Shown: positions 44,712 through 54,881 of the stretch, piece after piece
Position numbering within the stretch: position 1 is the stretch's first letter
Layout of the letters: each line of letters opens with the position of its first letter
NCBI GenBank assembly: GCA_009809945.1
Contig: WTPW01000340.1
Span: 157,892-221,891, forward strand
Length of the DNA: 64,000 nucleotides
From: Gigaspora margarita
Taxonomy: Eukaryota; Glomeromycota; Glomeromycetes; Diversisporales; Gigasporaceae
Direction of reading: 5' to 3'
Position numbers and translations under genes: made by a program
Notes under the pieces: model-generated
Databases searched by the model: none
The model's input: the letters and a program-made list of their open reading frames with translations, nothing else
Told to the model about the DNA's origin: nothing

Positions 44712-46551
44712 ATGAGTCGACTTAAAAATAAAACTGTTTTAATGTATTTATTTAATAATTTAAATTATATATCTGTCAATTCTTCTATTGACTTTTTTTG
44801 AAGTTTTTGTGCTTTAATTTAAAGAGACCAAATGGTCTTAAAAAATTAACTTTCAATTTTCAAGTTTTATATAAAGTGATTTGTTAAAAAAATGTTTATC
44901 TGATTTTTTGTTTTGATAAATTTTTAGCACTGGTGCTTCTGCTGGTATAGGCGAAGCGTGCGCCAAAGAATTTGCAAAAGTTGGCTCAAATTTGGTGATT
45001 GCTCCTTATTTCTACTATTTCTACTATTTCTACTATTTCTATTAGTTCTACTAGTTTTATATAACTTTCCATTTCAAAATTCTTCTCAATGTCAATTCAT
45101 ATTTTTATCAATTCATTTTACATTTACTGCTTATATTTTATTTCTCTCTCTCGATCTTTTTCCAAAATTTTTACTTTTGTCCTTTACTCGTTCTTGAATT
45201 AGATTTTAACGGCTCGTAGAATTGATCGTCTGAATGAATTGAAACAACTTATTTTATCTGAACACCCAAATTTAAAAGTTTATACTCGTCAGTTGGACGT
45301 ACGCGATAAATCTACTGTTGATCAATTGGTTCCAACTTTACCAAGTGATCTAAAGGATATTGATGTTTTGGTTAATAATGCTGGTAACCTTTTAATGCTA
45401 ATTTATCTTCTTTTTTTAAATTAATTTTATTTATTAAAATTATTTATTAAAATTATTTTACAACTTTTTTTTTTTTTAAAAAAAAAAAGGACTAGTCAAA
45501 GGAATGGACAAAATTGGTGAAGTTTCTTCCGAAGATATTGATACTATGATTGATACAAATGTTAAAGGATTATTGTACGTAACTCAAGCTGTGCTCCCGA
45601 GAATGAAGGAGCGACAGAAAGGTCATATAATTAATATTGGGTCCATATCAGGTTTGTTATCTAAACATTTTAATTCGATCAAATCTTTATATTAAAATGT
45701 TTGACTTATTTATTTGTAAATTATATATGATTATAGGAAAACAAGTTTATCCTAATGGTGGTGTATATTGCGCATCAAAACATGCTGTTAACGCTATATC
45801 AAGGACATTGCTTAATGAATTGGTAATTTTCATTAATATTATGTTATTATGGTTATTATGTCATTCACTTTCTATTAATAAAATAATATAAATATATATA
45901 TATATGTGACTATATATTATTAACTTTCACTAAAGGTGGACACTCCTATCAGGGTCACAGAGATAAACCCTGGTAAAGATTTTTTTTTTTTTTTTTTTAT
46001 TTGTTTATAATTTCTTATGGAACTTTATCTCTTTAAAAAAAATGAAGGTATGGTAGAAACTGAATTCTCTGTTATCAGATTCGGTGGGGATAAATCAAGA
46101 GCCGACAAAGTTTATGATGGCTTGGTAGGTTTTTTTTTTTTTTTTTGTTCTTCTTCTTTTATTATTACATCTATTTAATCTGATTTGATTTTATAACCAT
46201 CTTTTCCGTTTAAGACACCGTTGACTGGTGAAGATATTGGTATAAACTCTTAATCTATATTTGAATTTTTTATATATTTATTATTTTATTTATTTACTAA
46301 TATTTTATATATATATTATTTATATATTATTTATATTAAATTAATTAAATTGGTTGTGAGTAGCTGAAACGGTTATATTTGTAGCTTCTAGGCCAGATCA
46401 CGTAAACATTGCGGATGTTACAGTATATCCTGTTAATCAAGTAAGTAATCTGTTTCAATTTAGTTGTTTTATTGTATTTTTTTACTTTATCTAATTTATT
46501 TTAAAACAGGCTTCCGTTAGCTCGGTATATAGGCCAAACGCTAAAAAATAG
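44712..46551 (+). CDS. NADP-type short-chain dehydrogenase (YMR226C/YdfG-like)
   Basis: Ten exons: 44712-44743, 44928-44994, 45203-45383, 45490-45651, 45737-45822, 45936-45972, 46048-46124, 46215-46239, 46364-46440, 46510-46551; 261 residues, all junctions in phase. N-terminus MSRLKNKTVLITGASAGIGE with the Rossmann TGxxxGIG cofactor motif, LTARRIDRLNEL (the Arg pair favours NADP), LDVRDKSTVD, DVLVNNAG, catalytic Ser in INIGSISG, YCASK (Tyr and Lys of the active site), INPGMVETEFS and the C-terminal TPLTGEDI and VTVYPVNQAS. Length and every motif agree with yeast YMR226C (267 residues), a serine/3-hydroxy-acid dehydrogenase of the YdfG class, from memory of that protein. It is probably cytosolic. 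The donor of intron 2 is GTGATT, unusual but required by the frame. It lies 139 bases after the membrane-protein gene, same strand. Confidence 0.93.
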
Positions 46552-48121
46552 TTATTTTATGTACATATCGATAATATCGTGTATTCTATAACTTATCCTA
46601 TATTAGAAAAATATAATGTTTATCCCATTTTGTTTATATACTTAATATAACAGTTTAATTTACTGTATGTACATACAAATACATACTATCTTAATATTTT
46701 AGTTGAATTATAGTTTTCTACTGATTTGTTAAGCAGATAAGAAATTTATATACCGTATTATACAGTATTTTTTAAAAAAGAAATTTTATGCAATAGCCGT
46801 AATTTAAAGTTTATGAAATTATCTATAAATTTGAAGTTTTATCATTATCGTTATATATCTGGAAAATTGAAAAAAATTCCTGATACCCCAACATGATTCT
46901 TCTTGAGCTGTTTCTAATTAAAAGTCTCTCTCGTTATAGTGAACTTTCGATATAATTAAATTTTGAATACAGTGAAAACTCTCAATATGTGAATTTACTA
47001 ATAAAACTCACAATATGTTGAATTTTTATTAATATGTAGAAGCCGTTCACTTTATTATAACAAAGAGTGACTTGTATAAAAGTATTTATAAATATTTGGG
47101 AATTTTGCTAAAAAAAAAAAATATCCCTTCAAGACTATGTAGACTTTATAAATAAAATTAAATTTTTTAACCATATAAAATAATGAAAAAAGTACACCAG
47201 GCCTATGCTATAGAAGTAGGAACCAGAATTATAATAGTATCTAATGCCAAGATAAATTGATCTATTTAGGTTAACTGGTTTGGAAGTTTGAAAGAAATTG
47301 ATATAAGGATGATAAAGGTAAGTACTAGAGTCAGAATGAACCTTGTAAGAGCAGAAGTAGGTAATAGTAATAGTTCAAAAGTACTATAACTACAAGTATT
47401 GGTTAATAACATAATGCAAGTTACTAAAGCCTAGGTGATATCTAGATAGAACAGGAACTGTTTTAGCAAGTTGCCTATTGAGAATAAGATGGCCTGTATT
47501 TTATAAAATATAAAATGAAGTTTTAAAAAGCATAAAAAAACAGATTTGGAGGGTTAGAACTAATTATATAAATATTGCTAATACTTTGATAAAAGCAAAC
47601 AAAATTGATCAGTAAAGCAAAAAATCAAAGGATTTAAATAGACAACTCTTGTAGTTGGATTGTAGATATAGTAGCTAGTATAGAATCTTTAGGCAAACTA
47701 CTTAAATAAAATAATTTTCTTATTTATGCTTCAATTATATAATAACCAAAATTTTTTAAAATTTATTTAAATTAGAGGGTGAATCTGGTAGTGACAGTTC
47801 TGAGCCAATCAAATTGCAAGATTAGGTATGACAAGAATTTCAAAATTACAAATTGCAATAATTTAAAATTATAACTATGAAACTGTTATTTGTATCTAGC
47901 AAAAATGTTTCTTGAAGTGTTTTTTATATAATAAATTTACTTTTAACTCTAAATCTAATTCTAATACAAATCTGATTACTGTCATTGCCGGTAACAAACA
48001 TATTTTTTCTAAATTGAAATTAGAGTCAATATTAAAATTAGAAATTAAAAATTTCATAGTAAAATTACTCAAAAAAAAACTTTTTATTAGAGCACTAAAA
48101 ATAGTTTTTACACAACTTTTT
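46552..48121. other. Intergenic AT-rich DNA
   Basis: No gene recognised. 46920-47070 has TCTCGTTATAGTGAACTTTC and TAGAAGCCGTTCACTTTATT as loosely inverted words, perhaps a pogo-type MITE relic. The ORFs at 47896-48195 are low-complexity Lys/Phe/Leu and overlap on both strands. Confidence 0.4.
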
Positions 48122-48136
48122 AAAAAAATAAGTGAT

Positions 48137-48819
48137 AGATCCATGGGTCGATAGCATTGTGGTTGCACTCCCAGGTCTTCAGTCATTCCAGTCACAAGAT
48201 CAATGGTTCAAGATCTACTAGAGACATATTTCTACTCAAAATCATGGGACAGACAGGCTAAATTAGGAAGCAAGGGCCATAGCTGGTGGCTTAGTCATAC
48301 AAGCTTGTGAACAACTCTTAATTTGGATACTTTTGGTGAAATTCTGATTGAATTGGGATACTTTTCAGTAAAACTCTGGTTGAAAAAAAAGTTCTGGTTA
48401 AATAAGATAAGCTAGTTACAAACCAGTTGTAAACAATCTACAAAGTATGTCATAAGACCCTAATTAAAAAAAGAACTGCAGAATTTGAACTTAGAAAGAC
48501 CTGCTCGAAGCAAAAGGATGACTAAAGCAAGAAGCTATAAAGTTTATCCAATAAACCGGATGGAAAGTAGAGTAATCCTGATAACCCCGAGGTGAAAATT
48601 TCCAGAAGAACTGAATGGGTTTGGGAGTTGGGATGCTAGATAGCAAGAATAAGAAAAAATTTAGTGGAACTAAGTATGGGTTAGGGAGATAGGGACAATC
48701 CATAGATTGTTCAGCTAAAATTAGAAAAGATAGATATGAACTATGTAACAAAATAAAATCATCGACCTTAATAAAAGAGCACCAACAGTGCCCCTAGTAT
48801 AGTGATTAGGGTTTAAGAA
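48137..48819 (+). mobile_element. tRNA-derived SINE
   Basis: Pol III box A TAGCATTGTGG (48152-48162) and box B GGTTCAAGATC (48205-48215) lie 42 bases apart, as in tRNA genes. The body is 683 bases and ends in an A run. The 15-base target duplication AAAAAAATAAGTGAT lies at 48122-48136 and 48820-48834. The minus-strand ORF 48491-48751 lies inside and is not a gene. Confidence 0.85.
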
Positions 48820-48912
48820 AAAAAAATAAGTGATTTTTGATAAAATAAATAGTTGTTTTGAATTTTCATAATCATATTATATTATATCTAATCTTGAAAT
48901 TTAATTTGATTA

Positions 48913-49256
48913 TATGGGGTGATTTCAATAGAAACAGCCCATTTTTACAATTTTTTGAAAAATGAGTTTTTATTAGATTAATATAAATTTTGACATGATT
49001 GATATTTTTCAATTATAAATGAAAGTCGATTTGCATAATAAAAATCAAAGATAATGTACAAGAAAAATTACACAAGGTTGCGTAGGGCCAACACATCACG
49101 AGATTACCCGATAGTCACATGTTACCTTTAACCAATCAAAATCGTGAAATTTGATTAACCCGGATCAGCCCGAAAATTAAAACAAATGGTTAAACTTGAT
49201 TATCTCAAAATAAAATAGATGTAAAAATGTGCTATTTCTATTGAAATCACCCCATA
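48913..49256. mobile_element. PIF/Harbinger-like MITE TATGGGGTGATTTC
   Basis: About 38-base TIRs (TATGGGGTGATTTCAATAGA, then AAYAGCMCATTTTTACA). TTA duplication at 48910-48912 and 49257-49259. 344 bases. The GGGGTGATTTCAATAGAAA start resembles the GGGATATCAATAGAAA ends of the element split by LINE 1. Confidence 0.85.
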
Positions 49257-49259
49257 TTA

Positions 49260-50032
49260 TAAAAATTTTATAACAACAAATTCTAGTAGCAATATTAGGA
49301 TAACTAATTAAATATCAAATATATATATATAACTAATTGTACATATAATTATACATGAGGACGAAAACATTTTGGGTTTGAAAACCTGAAATTAAAATTT
49401 GAAGACGAAATTGTTTTTGATCTATTTTACTTGAAAGACAAAATTATTTGATACTTTTTTTAAATAGACAAAATTATAAAGAACATATCTATATAAATTT
49501 TATTTGCTCTTCCTTATAAAAAATTTTAATTTTCTTTAATGAAGACGAAATAGGCCTTTTTCAAAAATCAATTTTGGTGGCATCACTACATATAATACTT
49601 TTAAAAATTAACTAAATAAAATTCTATTTGAAAAATAGATATTTTAAAAACAAAAAAAAAAAATAAATATAATAAAAAGAATTAAATTATAAATTGTTAA
49701 ATTTTAAAGATATAGAAAATAGATTCAAAGTAGGACCCTGGACATCTAGTACAGAGGTTATACTTTATTTTTTTAGCAAAAACCCCTGAAATTTGAGAAG
49801 CAAAAAAACAGTTTTTGTAATTATCTTGGCATTTAGTGGTCCAATTTGAATAAACTTTTTTTAAAAATGAAGCTCTTAGTGAGGCGCATCTAACAAAAAA
49901 AGTTCATTCAATTCTGATCACTAGATCAAAAGTTATTTAAAAATATATTTTGTTGTTTTTAGCAAATTGGACCAAAATTGGCCAAAATCTAGTTATAACC
50001 TATATAAGAGATGTCCAGGGTCCTTTCAGAGT
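49260..50032. other. AT-rich spacer
   Basis: No gene. Contains GTCCAGGGTCC (49960-50020 and 49735), also seen at 35840 (GTCTAGAGTCC), and GATCAAAAGTTATTTAAAAA related to the repeat at 32390. The fragments are too short to classify. Confidence 0.35.
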
Positions 50033-50040
50033 ATTATAAC

Positions 50041-51649
50041 TAGGGTTCGGAATGGGCCGGGTCAGACCGGGTTTCTTCAAATTTAAGCCCAAGCCCAAAG
50101 AAATTTTATAAGCTCAAGCCTGCCCTAGTAAAAATTTACGGGTTTGGGCTGGGCTGGGTCACTTCAAAACTATACCCGGACCAACCAAACCCGACTGGGC
50201 CCGGTGATTAAGTGGATATTACCAGCACGCGTATTGGATATCTTTCTCGTGATTGGTTGATCACGTAAATTAAAAATTATGTCATAATTGGTCACTTTGT
50301 AGATTATGTAACAACTGGGCAATCAAAATTTATTATAAGTGATATCGATATAACGATAATAATACAGTATTATGAGTAAAAAATAAACCTGGGCAAATGA
50401 ACTTGGTGTATTGAACAAATCCATAAAATAATAAATGATATCTGTTATTGTTGTATACATACTAACTAAAAACCTTGAATTCACGACAATTCAATATTAA
50501 AGCTATTTAATATGATTTAATTTTAACAGAAAAATTATGATATACATTCCTAAATTATATGGAAATTTTTCAACAACATCAAACAATAGTTATAGTTTCC
50601 CGTAATATATAATCATCCCAAAGTAATATTGATTATGAGGATTTAGTAGAAAAAGAATTAGTTTTGTTAGACAAAGTTAATGCTCGACCTGAATTTTGGC
50701 AACTTTTTCCAGAAGCAAATTCATGTTTTTTAATTATGGGAATGAAGAATTAAATATTTCTACTTATAAGGAATTAAAAAAAGACAATGAAGAATACTAT
50801 TTATATTGTAATAAGCCTATCTTAAATATAAACCACAAATGAATAATGTAGAATCTATTTTTTAAAAAAAATTAAATAAACAAGTTTTTTATTACATTCT
50901 TAAATATTACTAAAAAAGATTTGGACTTATTAATGTCAAGATTCCGAAAGATAACTGATAAAGTTACTTACCAAACACTTCTTTATATCTAGTAAGCATC
51001 AAGTGTTGTAATTTATTTTAATCTAATATTATTAAAAGTTACTTTATATTATCTTTAAGCTCTTTTTTCAAACAAGTTAGTTGTACTTTTGTAAGTTAAT
51101 TAAAGCTTTAACATATATATTTATTGTACATTACTATTTTTCTAGCTTATGAACCATCTCTAAGTGAGGTATACCCAGGTAGGGTGAATCCCAAAGATAC
51201 ACAAGATACTCAAAGCTTTGTTTGCGAAGAGTCTTCAATAGTATTATGTACATAAAGTAAAGTGTAAGTGAAAAAAATACACAAAGTTGGTTAAAAAAAA
51301 GAAAAAAAAACCAAACTTGGTTTGTGTTATAACAATAAGTAAACGATTGAACAATAAATGGCAATTACATTTTTTTTTAAAAATTTACTATGATAGGGGG
51401 TAAAAGTACTTTAAACTGTGTAAATTCAAGTTGTATAAAATTGACCAATCACGAGAAAGAAATCCTATATATAAGGGCCCGTGGGGGCCCGCAGGTCCAT
51501 TTCCAAAACCTGACCCAAGCCTGGTATTTAATAAACCTGGTCTAAACCCGACCCACTTTATAATGGGTCAAAATATTGGATCTGGCTTTGACCCAAACCC
51601 CACCCAACCCGCAAACCCATGAGTTTAGCCCAGCCCATTCTGAACTCTA
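50041..51649. mobile_element. hAT-like element, GGGCC type
   Basis: TIR TAGGGTTCGGAATGGGCCGG and, inverted, TAGAGTTCAGAATGGGCTGG. Perfect 8-base duplication ATTATAAC at 50033-50040 and 51650-51657. Dense GGCCC/CCCGAC/AAGCCC words lie within 180 bases of each end. 1609 bases. The interior holds a short coding-like stretch (50630-50750: YEDLVEKELVLLDKVNARPE, FWQLFPEANSCF) followed by stops; I do not recognise it. Confidence 0.85.
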
Positions 51650-51944
51650 ATTATAACTAACTATATAAAGTAAGTAGTATAGAAAATAAGAAAATTTAAA
51701 TAGCAATTTTTTAACAAATTGCAAGTATGGCTTCTAGTATAGAACTTTTAGATAAATTACTTAAATAGGCAACCAAAAATTGTATATATTGTTGTATTTT
51801 TATTTATATAAATATTCAAAAATAACTAATAAATTCCTAGTTTCAAAATAGGTACTTCGAACCCAAAAAAAATTGTTAAAATAAAATTTAAAAAGAACTT
51901 ATTTATATATAAATTTTTTATACAAATATTTAAAAGGATAATGT

Positions 51945-52155
51945 TATTTGTAACAGCCTGTTACATGCTTATTTGTAACAGCCTTTATTCTAACTCAAAA
52001 TTTTACTAAGACAACACCTATTGCACTTCTAACAAAAAATAATCCTCTTGCAATTCTGTATTAATCTTGACTTTAATTTTAACCAAACCTAATTTTAATA
52101 TTAATATGCTTTAATGGGCTATTACAAATAAGTGTGTAACAGGCTGTTACAAATA
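51945..52155. mobile_element. MITE TATTTGTAACAGCCTGTTAC
   Basis: TIRs of about 33 bases (TATTTGTAACAGCCTGTTAC, then the ACTTATTTGTAA repeat of the same word). 211 bases. Each TIR itself holds two copies of TTATTTGTAACAG. No clear target duplication. Confidence 0.75.
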
Positions 52156-52802
52156 GGTTTTTCCTATTTAAAAAACTAAAAATTAATAAACTAAAGATAA
52201 TTATAAGTATAACAACTTAGAAAAGATTAAATTGTTATTTTTTTTTTTTTTTTTTTTTCAAAGCGAGATCTTGCCTCAGTTTTTTATTTAATCCTTTATA
52301 TAATTACATTACATTAATGATTTTACATAAATTTTCTCAAAACTGAAACTTGGGCTAGTTTACCCATGACCTATACTTGTTTAAGTAGGGCCAAAGTTCT
52401 GCTTAATCTAATAAACTATTGATATATATTGGTGGTGTATTATATTTAACGAACAATTTTTCCATATTTCTAGTTTGATGTTTGTGTTCCTTTTCGTTGC
52501 TTGATTACAATGTTCCTTTTCTATTTTACTGGCGACTATTTTAAATATCTTTCCTTCTTTTTTCTTCTGCTTCTTTGTAGCTGCTTCTTTATTTCTTGGT
52601 TGCTATATTTTATTGTAGATCTCTTTTGCAACCTTATGTAGTATTTGGACTGTTAAACTTTTCTTCTTATTTTCTTTTGGGGCTAGCTTGTTTATTTCTT
52701 TTGATTCATTTATATTAATCATTCCGTGTATGATTTTTGTACTTCCTTTCTTCGTGTTTGTTATACCTAAGGAGTTAATGATCATTTTCTGAACGTTATG
52801 TA

Positions 52803-54630
52803 CATCAGCGAATTTATATTAAGAAATCTTTCGAAAGATCTTGCACACATGCAAAATCTTTCGAAAGATCTTGCATATCGCAATATATTTCGAAATATTG
52901 CGCAATATATTTCGAAATATTTCAGGTTTCGAAATATTTCGAAAATGTTTTCGAAATATTTCGAAAGTGGATTCGAAATATTTTTCGAAATATTTTAGTT
53001 CGAAATAATTCAAAATAATTCAAAATATTTTAGACCTGGAAAACCAAGCTGGATCAGTCGATCTGTAACCTGGATCATACCAAGGGTGCATTTGACTATG
53101 TTTTCGAAATATATCGATATGTATTGAAATTAATCTACAAATTTTGTATTACATGATCAGATTAGATCTTTGTTTATAAATTAGATCTTCTACATTGTTC
53201 TTTTTGTTTCCTTTGTTTTTTTACTTTCGGTTTGTTTTTTTTTGGGTTTTCGCTTTATTTTTTTTTGGTTTTCGCTTTGTTTTTTTTTTTTAATTTTTTT
53301 ACATTTTACAAAAAAGAATAAGCACAAGTCTTCGCAAGTTTTCGAAAGTTTTCGCAAGTTTTTGAAAGGTTTCACTATTTATTTTTTCGTTTGACATTTT
53401 TTGTTTTTTGTTTTTGTTTTGTTTTTTTTAATTAACTTATTTTATTCTGGCACTTTGCGAGAAAACTCTTACTTCCTTAGCATTTTACAAGAGAACAACC
53501 TGAAGTTTTTTGCTATTTTGCGAACATTGACCTGGCTTTCGGCAACTTCNNNNNNNNNNNNNNNNNNNNNNNNNNNNNNNNNNNNNNNNNNNNNNNNNNN
53601 NNNNNNNNNNNNNNNNNNNNNNNNNNNNNNNNNNNNNNNNNNNNNNNNNNNNNNNNNNNNNNNNNNNNNNNNNNNNNNNNNNNNNNNNNNNNNNNNNNNN
53701 NNNNNNNNNNNNNNNNNNNNNNNNNNNNNNNNNNNNNNNNNNNNNNNNNNNNNNNNNNNNNNNNNNNNNNNNNNNNNNNNNNNNNNNNNNNNNNNNNNNN
53801 NNNNNNNNNNNNNNNNNNNNNNNNNNNNNNNNNNNNNNNNNNNNNNNNNNNNNNNNNNNNNNNNNNNNNNNNNNNNNNNNNNNNNNNNNNNNNNNNNNNN
53901 NNNNNNNNNNNNNNNNNNNNNNNNNNNNNNNNNNNNNNNNNNNNNNNNNNNNNNNNNNNNNNNNNNNNNNNNNNNNNNNNNNNNNNNNNNNNNNNNNNNN
54001 NNNNNNNNNNNNNNNNNNNNNNNNNNNNNNNNNNNNNNNNNNNNNNNNNNNNNNNNNNNNNNNNNNNNNNNNNNNNTTTTGTAAAGAATGTATACCGGTA
54101 ATAAAATATATAATATTAAATAAAAATATATATTTAATTTAAAATATAATATATTAATAATAATAAATAAATAAATATATAATTTTATATTAAATTGCGA
54201 AACCTTGCGAAATCGTGCGAAAACGATCAAAAAATTTGATTGTGAATATGTATATCGTTTATTTATTTTTTAAAAAAATTTTAAAATATTGTGAAATATT
54301 GCGAAATAATGCGAAATAATCTGATAACGTGTGAAATATTGCGAAATAATACAAAATAATCTGATAATATGTGAAATATTACCTCCTGTGACCCTGGAGN
54401 GGAGTAATTAGATAGGGGTTGCATTTTTTTATTTGCACTATTTCGCAATATATTTCGAAATATTTCGCAATTATTTCGAAATATTTCGCAATATATTTCG
54501 AAATCTTTCGAAAGAAAATCTTTCGAAAGATTGTGATTCTTTCAAAAGATTTAGCGTCAATCGCAATTCTTTCGAAAGATTTCGGCATGCAATTTCTTTC
54601 GAAAGATTTCGTATATTTATTTTGGTGATG
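52803..54630. mobile_element. TIR element A, short copy in LINE 2
   Basis: Ends CATCAGCGAATTTATATT and, inverted, CATCACCAAAATAAATATA, both running on to GAAATCTTTCGAAAGA. Flanked by TA (52801-52802, 54631-54632). TTTCGAAA-type palindromes are dense near both ends (52840-53010, 54430-54610). It also has inverted GCAAAGTGCC repeats (53440-53530) and the block AGGAGGTAATATTTCACATA (54365-54395), as in 534-6065. Its size is known only approximately because of the gap. The Ile/Phe/Glu/Lys-rich ORFs on both strands are products of the palindromes. Confidence 0.78.
53550..54076. other. Assembly gap (527 N)
   Basis: A run of N within element A, probably because the repeats could not be assembled. 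ORFs across it are not real. Confidence 0.99.
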
Positions 54631-54739
54631 TAATACTATCTCTGATTTTATTCCATTTTTCTCCAGTGTGCTTCTTATTGCCTCCTTTATCACTTTTCTT
54701 AGACTTATTGAATTTTTTGTACATGTGATTAGGTGATAA

Positions 54740-54881
54740 GGGCGCTGACATTTATTAGGTAATATTTTAGGGGGTGGGGGGTCAAGAAAAATCTTACCTT
54801 AGTTAAATTTGATTGGCTTACCTGGGGGTAGGGGGTAAACCCCTATAGTAAATGAATATTAGGTAATAAATGTCAGCGCCC
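54740..54881. mobile_element. 142-bp PIF/Harbinger-like MITE in LINE 2
   Basis: Perfect 24-base TIR starting GGGCGCTGACATTTATTAGG. TAA duplication at 54737-54739 and 54882-54884. It splits the zinc finger of LINE 2 ORF2. Inside is a second inverted pair: GGGGGGTCAAG...TTACC and GGGGGTAGGGGGTAAACCCC. Confidence 0.92.

Noticed and set aside
45637-45891. 84-codon ORF inside the dehydrogenase gene
   Set aside because: Reads through introns 4 and 5; the spliced frame explains the region.
52798-53013. ORFs on both strands rich in Phe/Glu/Ile/Arg/Lys (also 54419-54633)
   Set aside because: TTTCGAAATATTTCG palindromes read open on both strands; no protein family is implied.
53401-54230. 227- and 253-codon ORFs
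   Set aside because: They run through the 527-base N gap and are not real.
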